Positions 16,632 through 24,447 of a stretch of 25,175 nt of DNA are shown in pieces. Under the pieces are notes generated by a model. The model was given only the letters and a program-made list of their open reading frames with translations. It had not been told where the DNA came from and did no database searches. The DNA lies in the NCBI GenBank assembly GCA_039920305.1, contig JBDSEA010000140.1, positions 1 to 25,175 on the forward strand, written 5' to 3'. The position numbers were made by a program, and so were the translations under genes. Origin of the DNA: DASRAJ01 sp039920305 (GTDB taxonomy: Bacteria > Bacteroidota > Bacteroidia > Chitinophagales > UBA10324). Each line of letters starts with the position of its first letter. Position 1 is the stretch's first letter.

Positions 16632-16898
16632 TCACACAGATGGGTTTAAATACTCATTCAGCTTATGTTCGATCAGGCTGCAGGATATGAATATGGGCCT
16701 GTGCGAAATAGTAATAATTAAATCATTTTCAGAAAGCAAATATTCTCCTGCAACTTTTCCCATGTGTACCGGAAGCTCGAACGTGCCTTCCTGGCCTTCG
16801 CTTATAAAGGTTCCGCCGGCGCCGGAGATAGCTGATTTTGCCTTTGAGAGAATGGCTTCAGGAGAGGCGGAGAATGGAATAGAAAATTTACAACCCAT
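16632..16898 (-). CDS. Small soluble protein of unknown function, 88 residues
   Basis: ATG start, no signal peptide or membrane segment. The pattern is a helix (SPEAILSKAKSAISGAGG) followed by regular short strands (GTFISEG, GTFELPV, KVAGEYLLSENDLIITISHRP) and a final helix with two prolines around ISCSLIEHKL, which looks like a compact alpha/beta domain. I do not recognise the family. The opposite strand has a 76-codon frame, but this strand gives the more protein-like composition. It stands between the T9SS protein and the PqiA-like gene in the same direction, 41 bases downstream of the latter. Confidence 0.6.
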   Translation of the reverse strand: MGCKFSIPFSASPEAILSKAKSAISGAGGTFISEGQEGTFELPVHMGKVAGEYLLSENDLIITISHRPIFISCSLIEHKLNEYLNPSV

Positions 16899-16939
16899 AG
16901 AATATTTTATAAAGTAAGTTACAAACTATTCAATAACTG

Positions 16940-18247
16940 TCAGGCAGTTGCTACAGGAATTTTTTTATTTTTAGAAATTCTTTTCAAAATTTCTGACAAC
17001 ACCAGTCCAAACATTACAAAAGCAACAAACAATATAAACCCCGGCTGTAATGAAGTCAGGTTTGTTGCGATGCTGTTTAATGATGGCGTATCATAATTTA
17101 ATAGCTTAAGCTGGTTGTCAAGAATTCCTTTAAACCCTACGTAAGCCATAAAAATGGCGATCACCATCACATCGGCCATTGACCATTTACCGGAATGGAA
17201 AGCAAAGAATTTAACCAGTCGGTTTCCCTTTATTTTTTCTGATCCCAGTAAATAAACTTCAGTGGAAATTAATTTTGTGATTGGAAAGATTACACTGAAG
17301 ATCAGGATGAGAATACCTACGAAAACAGAGTCGGGTTTTTTTGTATTCAACAGGATTTTTACCACGTCAAGAATGCTCTTGCTCTGGAAAAAAATTACCT
17401 GGTCATGAAATCCGATGTGCTCACCAAGCAGAACGATATCGAGTTCCTGTATGCGTGCATCAATTTCAAGCATGGGTGAGGATAATGCAATGAGCAGGGT
17501 GATAAGAGCAAGAATGATAGAGATTCCAAACAAGGATTCCCGGAGATGCGGATACCTGAATACAACGATCCATAATAGCAAAACCAGCATCAGTGTGGCA
17601 ATCATTATGAAGGTATACTTGTAGGTGAGCTTTTGAAGCTCGCTGATTTTATATGAAGATTTAATATTAAAGTCATTGAGAGTTGATGCATGGTGTTCCC
17701 TTAGTAAATTTTCGAAGCGTGTGGTATCTAAGAGACTGTCGCGTGTGGCAATCGCAAATTCATTCATTTTTTGCTCAGCCAGCTCCTTGAGCTTTTCCTT
17801 ATTAACGGGCTTGTTTATTTCATCTAGAATAGTCCGGGAAAATACCGGAACCTGCTTTCGCAGATCATCCCAGTCAATAAAGGCGTTAACAGCGATCTTC
17901 CGGATTTTTCCATTCAGGGAATGATCACTGTGCTGTATCATGCTATCGGCCTTGGTGATCAGTTCATTTAGCACATTAGATATTTGCTCGCGCAGGACGG
18001 CCTCCTGTTCGGGAGTGACTGAGAAATCCTGAATCTTATCATTTACTATGAACTGCAGGTGAGTTCGCCAGGCATTTACAGAAAGTAATCCGTACCTGAT
18101 ATCATTAACGTAGCTATAATCATTTTTTAATGTAGCCCGCTGGTCTGAAAGGTGATGTACTCTGAAGGCGCATAATATATTGATCGCTAATACCGGTACC
18201 AGAAAAATTATCAGGAGCGCTTGACCCAATCTCTTCCGCCTCATCAT
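16940..18247 (-). CDS. PqiA-like membrane protein with extra N-terminal extracytoplasmic domain
   Basis: 435 residues. One N-terminal helix (about 7-27) is followed by a charged helical region of some 175 residues that should lie outside the membrane. Then come helices at about 208-231, 238-258, 305-326, 355-375 and 400-421. The signature FFAFHSGKWSMADVMVIAIFMA matches the conserved K-F-x-A-F-x-G-x-W-S-M-x-D-V block of the paraquat-inducible protein A family, as do the PITK and LSSP elements. PqiA proteins usually carry two such membrane units and Cys-rich zinc motifs. Here there is one unit, no Cys motif and a novel N-terminal part. A role in envelope lipid homeostasis is inferred from the family only. 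A response regulator gene lies 91 bases upstream. Confidence 0.75.
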   Translation of the reverse strand: MMRRKRLGQALLIIFLVPVLAINILCAFRVHHLSDQRATLKNDYSYVNDIRYGLLSVNAWRTHLQFIVNDKIQDFSVTPEQEAVLREQISNVLNELITKADSMIQHSDHSLNGKIRKIAVNAFIDWDDLRKQVPVFSRTILDEINKPVNKEKLKELAEQKMNEFAIATRDSLLDTTRFENLLREHHASTLNDFNIKSSYKISELQKLTYKYTFIMIATLMLVLLLWIVVFRYPHLRESLFGISIILALITLLIALSSPMLEIDARIQELDIVLLGEHIGFHDQVIFFQSKSILDVVKILLNTKKPDSVFVGILILIFSVIFPITKLISTEVYLLGSEKIKGNRLVKFFAFHSGKWSMADVMVIAIFMAYVGFKGILDNQLKLLNYDTPSLNSIATNLTSLQPGFILFVAFVMFGLVLSEILKRISKNKKIPVATA

Positions 18248-18338
18248 AATCCATATTAAGTATTACGACCGTTAAGTTTATTTTTGGCCTTAGCCGGATG
18301 AAAATTAATCACCGCATTTGGTTGACAGCGCGCCGGTA

Positions 18339-18755
18339 TCAGGCTGACAGATCTTTATATTTGGTAAGCATTTCGGAAATGGTCTTTTTCATCTCCTCCA
18401 TTGAATTGGTTTTTGTTATCCAGGATACGGCCCCACGTTTTATAGTTTGTGCTTTTTCCTGCGGATCGCTCGAAGTGGTATAAATAATAACAGGAATATT
18501 TTTCAGCAGCTCATCATTTTTCAACTCTGCAAGTACTTCATGGCCATCCATCTGTGGCATGTTAAGGTCAAGAAAAATAAAATCTGGCAGCCGCTGCATG
18601 TCCTCCTTTAATTTAAGAAATGCTTCAATACCACCTTCCGCCGTGTCAAGCTTGATGGTTGAATCAATTTTATTTAATCCTTCTTCAAACAGCTTGCGAT
18701 CGTCTGCGTCATCGTCAATGAGCATAATGGTGGTATGAGGCTTGTCATCATTCAT
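18339..18755 (-). CDS. Single-domain response regulator
   Basis: 138 residues consisting of one REC domain of the Rcp1/CheY-like type. The acidic pocket is Asp14/Asp15/Asp16, the phosphoacceptor is Asp63 in FLDLNMPQMDG, the switch Thr is 93 or 94 and the conserved Lys is 115 (TKTNS, without the usual following Pro). There is no output domain, so it would act through protein contact or as a phosphate relay or sink. It lies upstream of the PqiA-like gene on the same strand and could form a two-gene unit with it. It might also be an alternative target for the three receiver-less kinases on the other side of the window. Confidence 0.92.
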   Translation of the reverse strand: MNDDKPHTTIMLIDDDADDRKLFEEGLNKIDSTIKLDTAEGGIEAFLKLKEDMQRLPDFIFLDLNMPQMDGHEVLAELKNDELLKNIPVIIYTTSSDPQEKAQTIKRGAVSWITKTNSMEEMKKTISEMLTKYKDLSA

Positions 18756-19014
18756 AATTTATGATTTTTGGGTAATAATACAAATCATATGCGGATTTCT
18801 GCTTCATTTAGATTTAAATGAATTCTACAGAATTAAATAAAATAAACCATTTTGAAATTAATTTGAGAATATCTTAAACTTTCACATGAGGAAATCATTT
18901 CCCTGCACTTCTCAAACTGATGACATTAATGCGGTACGAGTTTCCACCTTAATTCCTCATAATGGGAGCTGCCTGTTGTAAATTGAAGAAAGTTTAATTT
19001 TATTTCAATCCTTT

Positions 19015-19022
19015 TAAATTTG
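19015..19022 (+). promoter_or_regulatory. TAAATTTG -7 promoter element abutting the AI-2E-family start codon
   Basis: An exact TAnnTTTG match ends four bases before the ATG at 19027. If used, transcription would begin at or within a base or two of the start codon, giving a leaderless mRNA. Upstream only a weak TTTA (18993-18996) approximates the -33 element, so this is tentative. Confidence 0.35.
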
Positions 19023-19026
19023 CGGA

Positions 19027-20139
19027 ATGAATCAAGAATCTACAGTGTTTCCACTTTATTTTAAGCTCACACAAATACTTCTTGGATTAATAGCTTTTTT
19101 TTTCATTTTATTTATTGGAAGAGATATCATGGTGCCGCTGGTTTTTGCGACATTATTTGCAATTCTTTTAAATCCCCTCGTGAATTACTTGAGCAGGTTT
19201 AGAATAAACCGTGTTATTTCCATACTGATTGTAGTATTATTCAGTCTCTTTTTCGTGAGTGCTCTTGCCTATTTTATCGGTTCGCAGATTTCCCGGTTTA
19301 GTGAATCTTTCCCCCAGCTTCAGGATAAATTAACCTTGCTTTTTAATAATCTTGTGGAATGGCTGTCGGGCTTTCTGAATATGGATCAGGGGAAAATCAA
19401 GGATTGGTTTACAAAAACCAAAAATGAGGGGATGAATAACAGCGGTGCATTGATCTCTGCCACCCTTGGCACACTTAGCAGTGTTGTGATATCGGTATTT
19501 CTGTTGCCGGTTTATGTATTTTTTATCCTTTTATACAAGCCACTTATCCTTGAATTTATATCAGAATTATTTAAGTGGAATAAGCAGGCAGTAGTAGCAG
19601 AGGTGCTGGTTGAAACCAAGGGTCTCATTCAAAATTACCTGGTGGGATTGCTGCTTGAGGCGGCTATTGTCGCTACTTTGAATTCAATTGGTCTTATGAT
19701 CATCGGTATCAACTATGCTATTTTGCTTGGTATTGTCGGGGCATTGTTGAACGTGATTCCTTATATCGGTGGGCTCATCGCTATTTCACTTCCGATACTG
19801 GTAGCCCTTGCAACTAAAACACCAATTTCCGCACTTTGGGTAATTGTGGTTTATCTCATCGTTCAATTCATTGATAATAATTTTTTAGTTCCCAAAGTGG
19901 TAGCTTCCAAAGTAAAAATCAATGCTCTGGTATCAATCATTGTGGTATTGATCGGTGGTGCATTATGGGGTGTTCCCGGAATGTTTCTCTCAATACCCAT
20001 GACGGCAATCATTAAAGTAATTTTCGATCGCGTAGAACCTCTGAAGCCCTTTGGTCTTTTACTGGGTGATAATCTGCCGGAAACTGGTAAGGTGATCTTC
20101 AGGTTTAAAAAGCCTGCTTCTAAAAAAACAGAGCCATAG
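19027..20139 (+). CDS. AI-2E/PerM-family membrane transporter
   Basis: 370 residues with about eight membrane helices. Two pairs lie at roughly 12-50 and 60-85, an amphipathic coiled region at 88-135, and the remaining helices at 145-170 and 205-335. Family signatures are NVIPYIGGLIA, followed by QFIDNNFLVPKVVASKVKIN and LIGGALWGVPGMFLSIP near the C-terminus, as in PF01594 (YdgG/TqsA, PerM). Members export or exchange small solutes or ions; the link to autoinducer-2 is proven for few of them, and the substrate here is unknown. The gene is divergent from the response regulator across a 271-base AT-rich spacer. Confidence 0.92.
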   Translation: MNQESTVFPLYFKLTQILLGLIAFFFILFIGRDIMVPLVFATLFAILLNPLVNYLSRFRINRVISILIVVLFSLFFVSALAYFIGSQISRFSESFPQLQDKLTLLFNNLVEWLSGFLNMDQGKIKDWFTKTKNEGMNNSGALISATLGTLSSVVISVFLLPVYVFFILLYKPLILEFISELFKWNKQAVVAEVLVETKGLIQNYLVGLLLEAAIVATLNSIGLMIIGINYAILLGIVGALLNVIPYIGGLIAISLPILVALATKTPISALWVIVVYLIVQFIDNNFLVPKVVASKVKINALVSIIVVLIGGALWGVPGMFLSIPMTAIIKVIFDRVEPLKPFGLLLGDNLPETGKVIFRFKKPASKKTEP

Positions 20140-20188
20140 GGACTTTAATGAACATCCAAAAAATAAATTTCTGATTCTCTTCAGGAAG

Positions 20189-20214
20189 AAGGCAAAGTGA
20201 AGTTAATTTGCCTT
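20189..20214. repeat. Perfect inverted repeat (8-bp arms, 10-base loop)
   Basis: AAGGCAAA at 20189-20196 pairs exactly with TTTGCCTT at 20207-20214, ending 13 bases before the GTG of the desaturase gene. There is no T-tract. Its position suggests a repressor operator (FadR-like in architecture only) or a hairpin controlling initiation. Confidence 0.4.
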
Positions 20215-20227
20215 TGCAATAAATACT

Positions 20228-21286
20228 GTGCGTGATTTTACAATAAATAAGGACCCGGTTTTTCTAAGAAAGAATCATCCCCATTTAATTGATCGTATAT
20301 TTCTTCGTTATCTTGATGATGAACGGGACCTGCCGATGGTGTATCTGTGCCTGCGTATTACATTCATCGTGATACCTTCTGCCATCATCCTTTTTACAGA
20401 ATTTTTTCAGGGATGGCAATGGTATGCGGCTGCAGGGATTTACCTTATAATGGTGGCAGGATACTTTATGGGCCCTTATGTACTAATGCTCCACAATACC
20501 AGTCACCGAGTGTTATTTAAAAGAAAGTATCGTCTGGGTAATTTATATATTCCTTGGATCCTTGGCCCATTCTTCGGTCAGTCGCCCGATACTTATTTCG
20601 GCCACCACGTAGGGATGCATCATGTTGAAAATAATCTTGAAGATGATATCAGCAGTACCATGCATTACCAGCGTGACAGCCTGAAAAGCTTTCTGTTTTA
20701 TTATTCAGAATTTATCTTCATCGGATTTGTTGAGCTGGTCAATTATTTCAGGTTCAGGCGCAGGAACAAGCTTTTGAAAAAAGTAATCCGGGGCGAATTT
20801 TCTTTTTTTCTGCTATGTGTTCTTCTCTGCTTTATTAACTGGCAGGCGACACTTTTTGTATTCATAATACCTTTTGTTATTGTACGCTTTGCCATGATGG
20901 CCGGCAACTGGGGTCAGCATGCGTTTATTGATGCTGCCACTCCTGAGAATAATTACCGCAACAGCATTACCTGCATTAACTCCGTTTATAACCGCCGCTG
21001 CTTTAATGATGGATACCACATCGGGCATCACCTGAGCCCGCGCATGCACTGGACAGAAATGGCTTCTGACTTCTGCGCCAACCGGCAGCATTATGCAGAG
21101 CAGCACGCAATAGTTTTTGAGGGAATAGATTTCTTTGGTGTATGGCTTATGCTAATGATGAAAAGATATGACCTGCTCGCAAAGTGCTTTGTGAACATCG
21201 GACAGGTTCATCATTCGGAGGAGGAACTCATCCGTTTTTTAAAATCACGTACAAGAAAAATTGATACACCTCATCAGGTTAATTAA
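20228..21286 (+). CDS. Membrane fatty-acid desaturase/hydroxylase
   Basis: 352 residues, GTG start. Three histidine boxes of the membrane di-iron fatty acid desaturase superfamily are visible: HNTSH (His89, His93), HHVGMHH (His126/127 and 131/132) and HIGHH (His264, 267, 268), with additional His231 and His274. Hydrophobic spans at about 40-62, 65-88, 158-175 and 192-222 place the boxes on the cytoplasmic face. It should introduce a double bond or hydroxyl into lipid acyl chains using O2 and an electron donor; regiospecificity cannot be read. It lies 88 bases after the AI-2E-family gene on the same strand and may be transcribed separately, given the palindrome just upstream. Confidence 0.88.
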   Translation: MRDFTINKDPVFLRKNHPHLIDRIFLRYLDDERDLPMVYLCLRITFIVIPSAIILFTEFFQGWQWYAAAGIYLIMVAGYFMGPYVLMLHNTSHRVLFKRKYRLGNLYIPWILGPFFGQSPDTYFGHHVGMHHVENNLEDDISSTMHYQRDSLKSFLFYYSEFIFIGFVELVNYFRFRRRNKLLKKVIRGEFSFFLLCVLLCFINWQATLFVFIIPFVIVRFAMMAGNWGQHAFIDAATPENNYRNSITCINSVYNRRCFNDGYHIGHHLSPRMHWTEMASDFCANRQHYAEQHAIVFEGIDFFGVWLMLMMKRYDLLAKCFVNIGQVHHSEEELIRFLKSRTRKIDTPHQVN

Positions 21287-21315
21287 CACCGGGAAATTTT
21301 CTCCATTCCATAAGC

Positions 21316-22443
21316 TTAAACCCTGCTGATGACTTTTCCGTTGTCTTCATTCATGTAAATAATCTTATCGCTTAAGAAGCGAACGTCCTTTGCTTTACCC
21401 ACATCAACGGTTTCGCGTGGCGCTCTCCTGACAATGAGGGTTTGATTGGATAAGGCCAGATAAACAAGTTGCTCATTGCCCATGTTCTCATAGGCAGTTA
21501 CCTGTAGTGTACAATCCGGAACATTGGCATTATTTTCATCTTCACACAAAACAATGTGCTCGGGCCTTATTCCAATTTGAATCCGGTTACCCACCTGGTT
21601 TTCTAAAGCAGCCGGAAGCAGAGTACCCAGAGAAATTTTGCAATCTGCAGATTCATGAATAAAGAAATAACCATTTTGATTTTGAATGGATCCTGTAATA
21701 AAGTTGATCGTTGGAGAACCGATAAATCCCGCAACAAATTTATTATCGGGGTTATTGTATAAGTGCAGCGGGGTATCGAGTTGCATGAGTTTGCCTTTAT
21801 TCAGAACAGCGATGCGATTGCCGAGTGTCATGGCTTCAGTCTGATCGTGCGTGACATAGATCATGGTGGCATTGATCTCATGATGCAGCTTTTGCAGCTC
21901 AATACGCATTTGGCTGCGGAGCTTTGCATCGAGATTGCTGAGAGGCTCATCAAATAAAAAAACTTTGGGTCTCCTGATGATGGCTCTTCCAATGGCTACT
22001 CTCTGGCGCTGACCGCCTGATAGAGTTTTTGGCTTCCGGTCCAGCACTTCCTCCATCTCAAGCAGTTGAGCAGTCTGCATCACTCTCTCGCGTATCTCCG
22101 TTTTTTTGAAATTCTTTAGGCGTAACCCGAAAGCCATGTTGTCATATACGGTCATGTGCGGATAGAGAGCGTAGTTCTGAAACACCATGGCAATATCCCG
22201 GTTACTCGGGTCGAGGTCATTCATTCTTTTTCCATCAATGGTCAGTGTGCCCTCACTGATCTCTTCAAGACCTGCGATCATGCGCAGCAATGTTGATTTA
22301 CCGCAGCCTGAGGGGCCAACGATCACTAAAAATTCTTTATCATGAACAGTAAAACAAATATCATCAATCGCTTTGGATACTGCGTCTTTCTTTTTTTCGC
22401 GGGGATAAATTTTTGAAATGTGCTCTAATGAAACCTCTGCCAT
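21316..22443 (-). CDS. Sugar ABC transporter ATP-binding protein, MalK/UgpC/MsmK type
   Basis: 375 residues. The nucleotide-binding domain has Walker A GPSGCGKST (43-51), Q-loop Gln89, signature LSGGQ (141-145), Walker B FLFDEP with Asp165/Glu166 and switch His199. The C-terminal 140 residues form the OB-type regulatory (TOBE) region, with IGIRPEH, typical of ATPases that energise CUT1 oligosaccharide importers. No permease or binding-protein gene is present nearby, so it may serve transporters encoded elsewhere, as MsmK-type ATPases do. The following gene is a GH130 phosphorylase, consistent with oligosaccharide use. It converges with the desaturase gene. Confidence 0.93.
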   Translation of the reverse strand: MAEVSLEHISKIYPREKKKDAVSKAIDDICFTVHDKEFLVIVGPSGCGKSTLLRMIAGLEEISEGTLTIDGKRMNDLDPSNRDIAMVFQNYALYPHMTVYDNMAFGLRLKNFKKTEIRERVMQTAQLLEMEEVLDRKPKTLSGGQRQRVAIGRAIIRRPKVFLFDEPLSNLDAKLRSQMRIELQKLHHEINATMIYVTHDQTEAMTLGNRIAVLNKGKLMQLDTPLHLYNNPDNKFVAGFIGSPTINFITGSIQNQNGYFFIHESADCKISLGTLLPAALENQVGNRIQIGIRPEHIVLCEDENNANVPDCTLQVTAYENMGNEQLVYLALSNQTLIVRRAPRETVDVGKAKDVRFLSDKIIYMNEDNGKVISRV

Positions 22444-22617
22444 GAGATTGTTTTATTTTGGAAGCTTCCTCATCCTCTCCCCGCGTCACTTTTCGCTGTG
22501 GAGAAAGAAATGATAATTTTTTTTAGATGGTTAATTCTTCATCAGCCCCTGCCCCGCTCCTGAGGAGATTGGATACATTCTGTCATTTGCAATCACAAAT
22601 CAAACTCCCTTTAATCA

Positions 22618-23793
22618 TTAAAGCGAAAAATGCTTTTTAGAAATCCTTGTAATGCGGCAAGCTAAATCTAATTCTCCGGATGCGATAATAAAATCATCAC
22701 CGTGTTCCGCAATACCGGTTGTAAAGACCACATCATTTAAATATATCTGCTTGCTGATACGGGCAGTGAGTTGCGGTTGCGCTTCGAGCAGCGGTGTTGT
22801 ATCTTCAAGATGAAGGATTTTTGACGGATCATCTGTGTCAAGAAGTGCCCAGAATGTCCGGTAGATACCGACTGCTCCTTTATTCGCTACACCATGAAAT
22901 AACATGAGCCATCCGTCGCGAGTGAGAACGGGAGGTGTGCCTCCGCCAATTTTTACATTGGATAAGGAAGAACGGTGAGCCCTCAGAAAAGCGGTGTCCA
23001 GTGGTTTCCAGTGCAGCAAATCAAAAGACGAAGCGAGATGAATGGCAGGTCCCGGATGGAAGTCTGATGCGGGTGAAAATGTAAAATAACATTCTCCAAG
23101 AGGCCGTGTAAGCGCATAGTAGGACTCATTAATTTTTCCTTCAAACAGCAGCATGTCCTTGTTGTGATGATCGAGGATGACACCACGAGATTGATAATTC
23201 AATCCGTCATCGGAGACATAAAGCATAGTGGCATTGCGCTCTGCACTTACACAACAGGTAGTCATGTAATAGCGGTTTCCGATAAAAGAGATTCTTGCAT
23301 CCTCTATTCCGTATTCCTGACCTTTTACCTGCGGTGAAATTATTTTGTCATAATGAACCTGAATCACTGAACTGGCATCCTCATTCAATTCTACAGGTAG
23401 CAACCAGGATAAAGAGGTTAATCCATACACCGGAAAAGGGTAAGCGGTAATTCTGAATTTTCTGGGATCGTTCATATCCACCTCTTTCAAAGGCCATTCA
23501 TCCGTTACAAAACCAGTCTCTTTATCCCATCTTATGCATTTCACTTTATCATTACTCACCGCATTAGATAAAGCTTCCGCAACGCGAACCATCATCATTA
23601 AATTGCCACTCGGCAAGCGGCATAGGCCGGGATTGAATGCACCGAGGACATAGGTATTATCTTTTAGTCCGTTTCGTAATGGCGAATAATTCAGGTTCAC
23701 GTCATCGGGCGTGAAGATCAATTTATCAGACTTTAGGTATGAGGTAGTTATCAAAACGAGTAAGACCCTGCAGTTTTCAGCAATGTTCAGCAA
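22618..23793 (-). CDS. GH130-family beta-mannoside/oligosaccharide phosphorylase
   Basis: 391 residues in the longest frame, five-bladed beta-propeller pattern. GH130-like blocks are FNPGLCRLPSGNLMMMVR (53-70), YGIEDARISF (161-170, with Asp165 at the position of the proton-donor Asp of the family's ED-x-R motif), KDMLLFEGKI, GGGTPPVL and YRTFWALLDTDDP. Members phosphorolyse beta-1,2- or beta-1,4-mannosides (or mannosyl-glucose) to mannose-1-phosphate without spending ATP; some are hydrolases. The usual Pro of the EDPR-like motif is Ala here. The start is uncertain: no ATG precedes residue 66, and the longest frame begins with TTG at 23793. A second TTG at residue 14 would put the conserved region nearer the N-terminus. 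It lies 174 bases upstream of the MalK-type ATPase on the same strand. Confidence 0.82.
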   Translation of the reverse strand: MLNIAENCRVLLVLITTSYLKSDKLIFTPDDVNLNYSPLRNGLKDNTYVLGAFNPGLCRLPSGNLMMMVRVAEALSNAVSNDKVKCIRWDKETGFVTDEWPLKEVDMNDPRKFRITAYPFPVYGLTSLSWLLPVELNEDASSVIQVHYDKIISPQVKGQEYGIEDARISFIGNRYYMTTCCVSAERNATMLYVSDDGLNYQSRGVILDHHNKDMLLFEGKINESYYALTRPLGECYFTFSPASDFHPGPAIHLASSFDLLHWKPLDTAFLRAHRSSLSNVKIGGGTPPVLTRDGWLMLFHGVANKGAVGIYRTFWALLDTDDPSKILHLEDTTPLLEAQPQLTARISKQIYLNDVVFTTGIAEHGDDFIIASGELDLACRITRISKKHFSL

Positions 23794-23794
23794 T
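23776..23794. repeat. Tandem 9-base direct repeat at the start of the GH130 gene
   Basis: TTCAGCAAT occurs at 23776-23784 and again at 23786-23794 (minus strand ATTGCTGAA twice, one base apart), covering the putative TTG start. It may be a regulator site, which would argue for a downstream start, or a chance duplication within coding sequence. Confidence 0.3.
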
Positions 23795-23927
23795 TAAGCC
23801 GGAACGATAATGTGATTATTCGAAATTTTAATGGATTGGGGGATTTTTGGGAATGGGTTTTTAAAGAAAAATGCGTGACGGTCTAGGAATATGCGTATAT
23901 GCAACAGGCGTGTGCGAGCCGGGTGGA

Positions 23928-24380
23928 TCATTGACTGGAATCTGTTTTGAAAAAATATTGCATTGCTCGTTCTGTCAATTCATTCCATTCCTCCTCAGTT
24001 TCATTGGTGAACTGGCACATTTCATCCATTGCCGGAAAGCCTCTGTTTTCAAGATATACCTTTAACCTCTCCGTATTGACCGTTCGATCACCCTCAGGAG
24101 TTAAGAATGGTAAAAGAAAACATCGAACAATTGGAGCTAATCCAATTCCATTTTTACACAAGAAATAAAACCAATACGGAAATTCGTTATCAAGTTGCCT
24201 TACATAGTCTCTTACAATTTCAATATTCCAAATAGGTGTGGTTACATGCTTAAAACCATCAAAAGAAATTTCAACTCGCTCACGAAAATATTTTGCAACT
24301 GACGGATTAACAGTCAAGCTCTTAAGAATATTTAGGGGCTCAGCAATTAACTTTTGCTCAATCTGTTCTCTTGAGATCAC
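23928..24380 (-). CDS. Protein of unknown function downstream of hsdR
   Basis: 150 residues, soluble, GTG start (no in-frame ATG is available early, and a stop lies a few codons upstream). It has aromatic-rich helices and the phrases ISFDGF, then EVR-like EIVRDYVRQLDNEFPYWFYF and FPAMDEMCQ followed by the acidic ETEEEWNELTERAMQYF. The layout loosely recalls chlororespiratory-reduction-6-type (CRR6) small proteins, but I cannot confirm this from memory. It follows the HsdR gene by 67 bases on the same strand, so it may be a passenger in the restriction locus. Its AT-rich base use matches HsdR more than the genes to the left. Confidence 0.6.
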   Translation of the reverse strand: MISREQIEQKLIAEPLNILKSLTVNPSVAKYFRERVEISFDGFKHVTTPIWNIEIVRDYVRQLDNEFPYWFYFLCKNGIGLAPIVRCFLLPFLTPEGDRTVNTERLKVYLENRGFPAMDEMCQFTNETEEEWNELTERAMQYFFKTDSSQ

Positions 24381-24447
24381 AACCGATAGAAAGTCAACTC
24401 CTCACTGCATTAATACGTAATTCCGTCTTTTTGCATGAGTTACTATT

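Noticed and set aside
16687..16917. 76-codon plus-strand frame opposite the 88-residue gene
   Set aside because: The minus-strand product has a more regular alpha/beta pattern and agrees in direction with its neighbours.
18754..18785. TTTG-N19-TAAATTAT promoter-like arrangement before the single-domain response regulator
   Set aside because: The -7-like box overlaps the start codon, so transcription would begin inside the gene; the match is also only partial.
22475..22505. Imperfect hairpin CTCCCCGCG...CGCTGTGGAG between the ABC ATPase and GH130 genes
   Set aside because: The arms need a bulge and mismatches and no T-tract follows; it is too weak to call a terminator.
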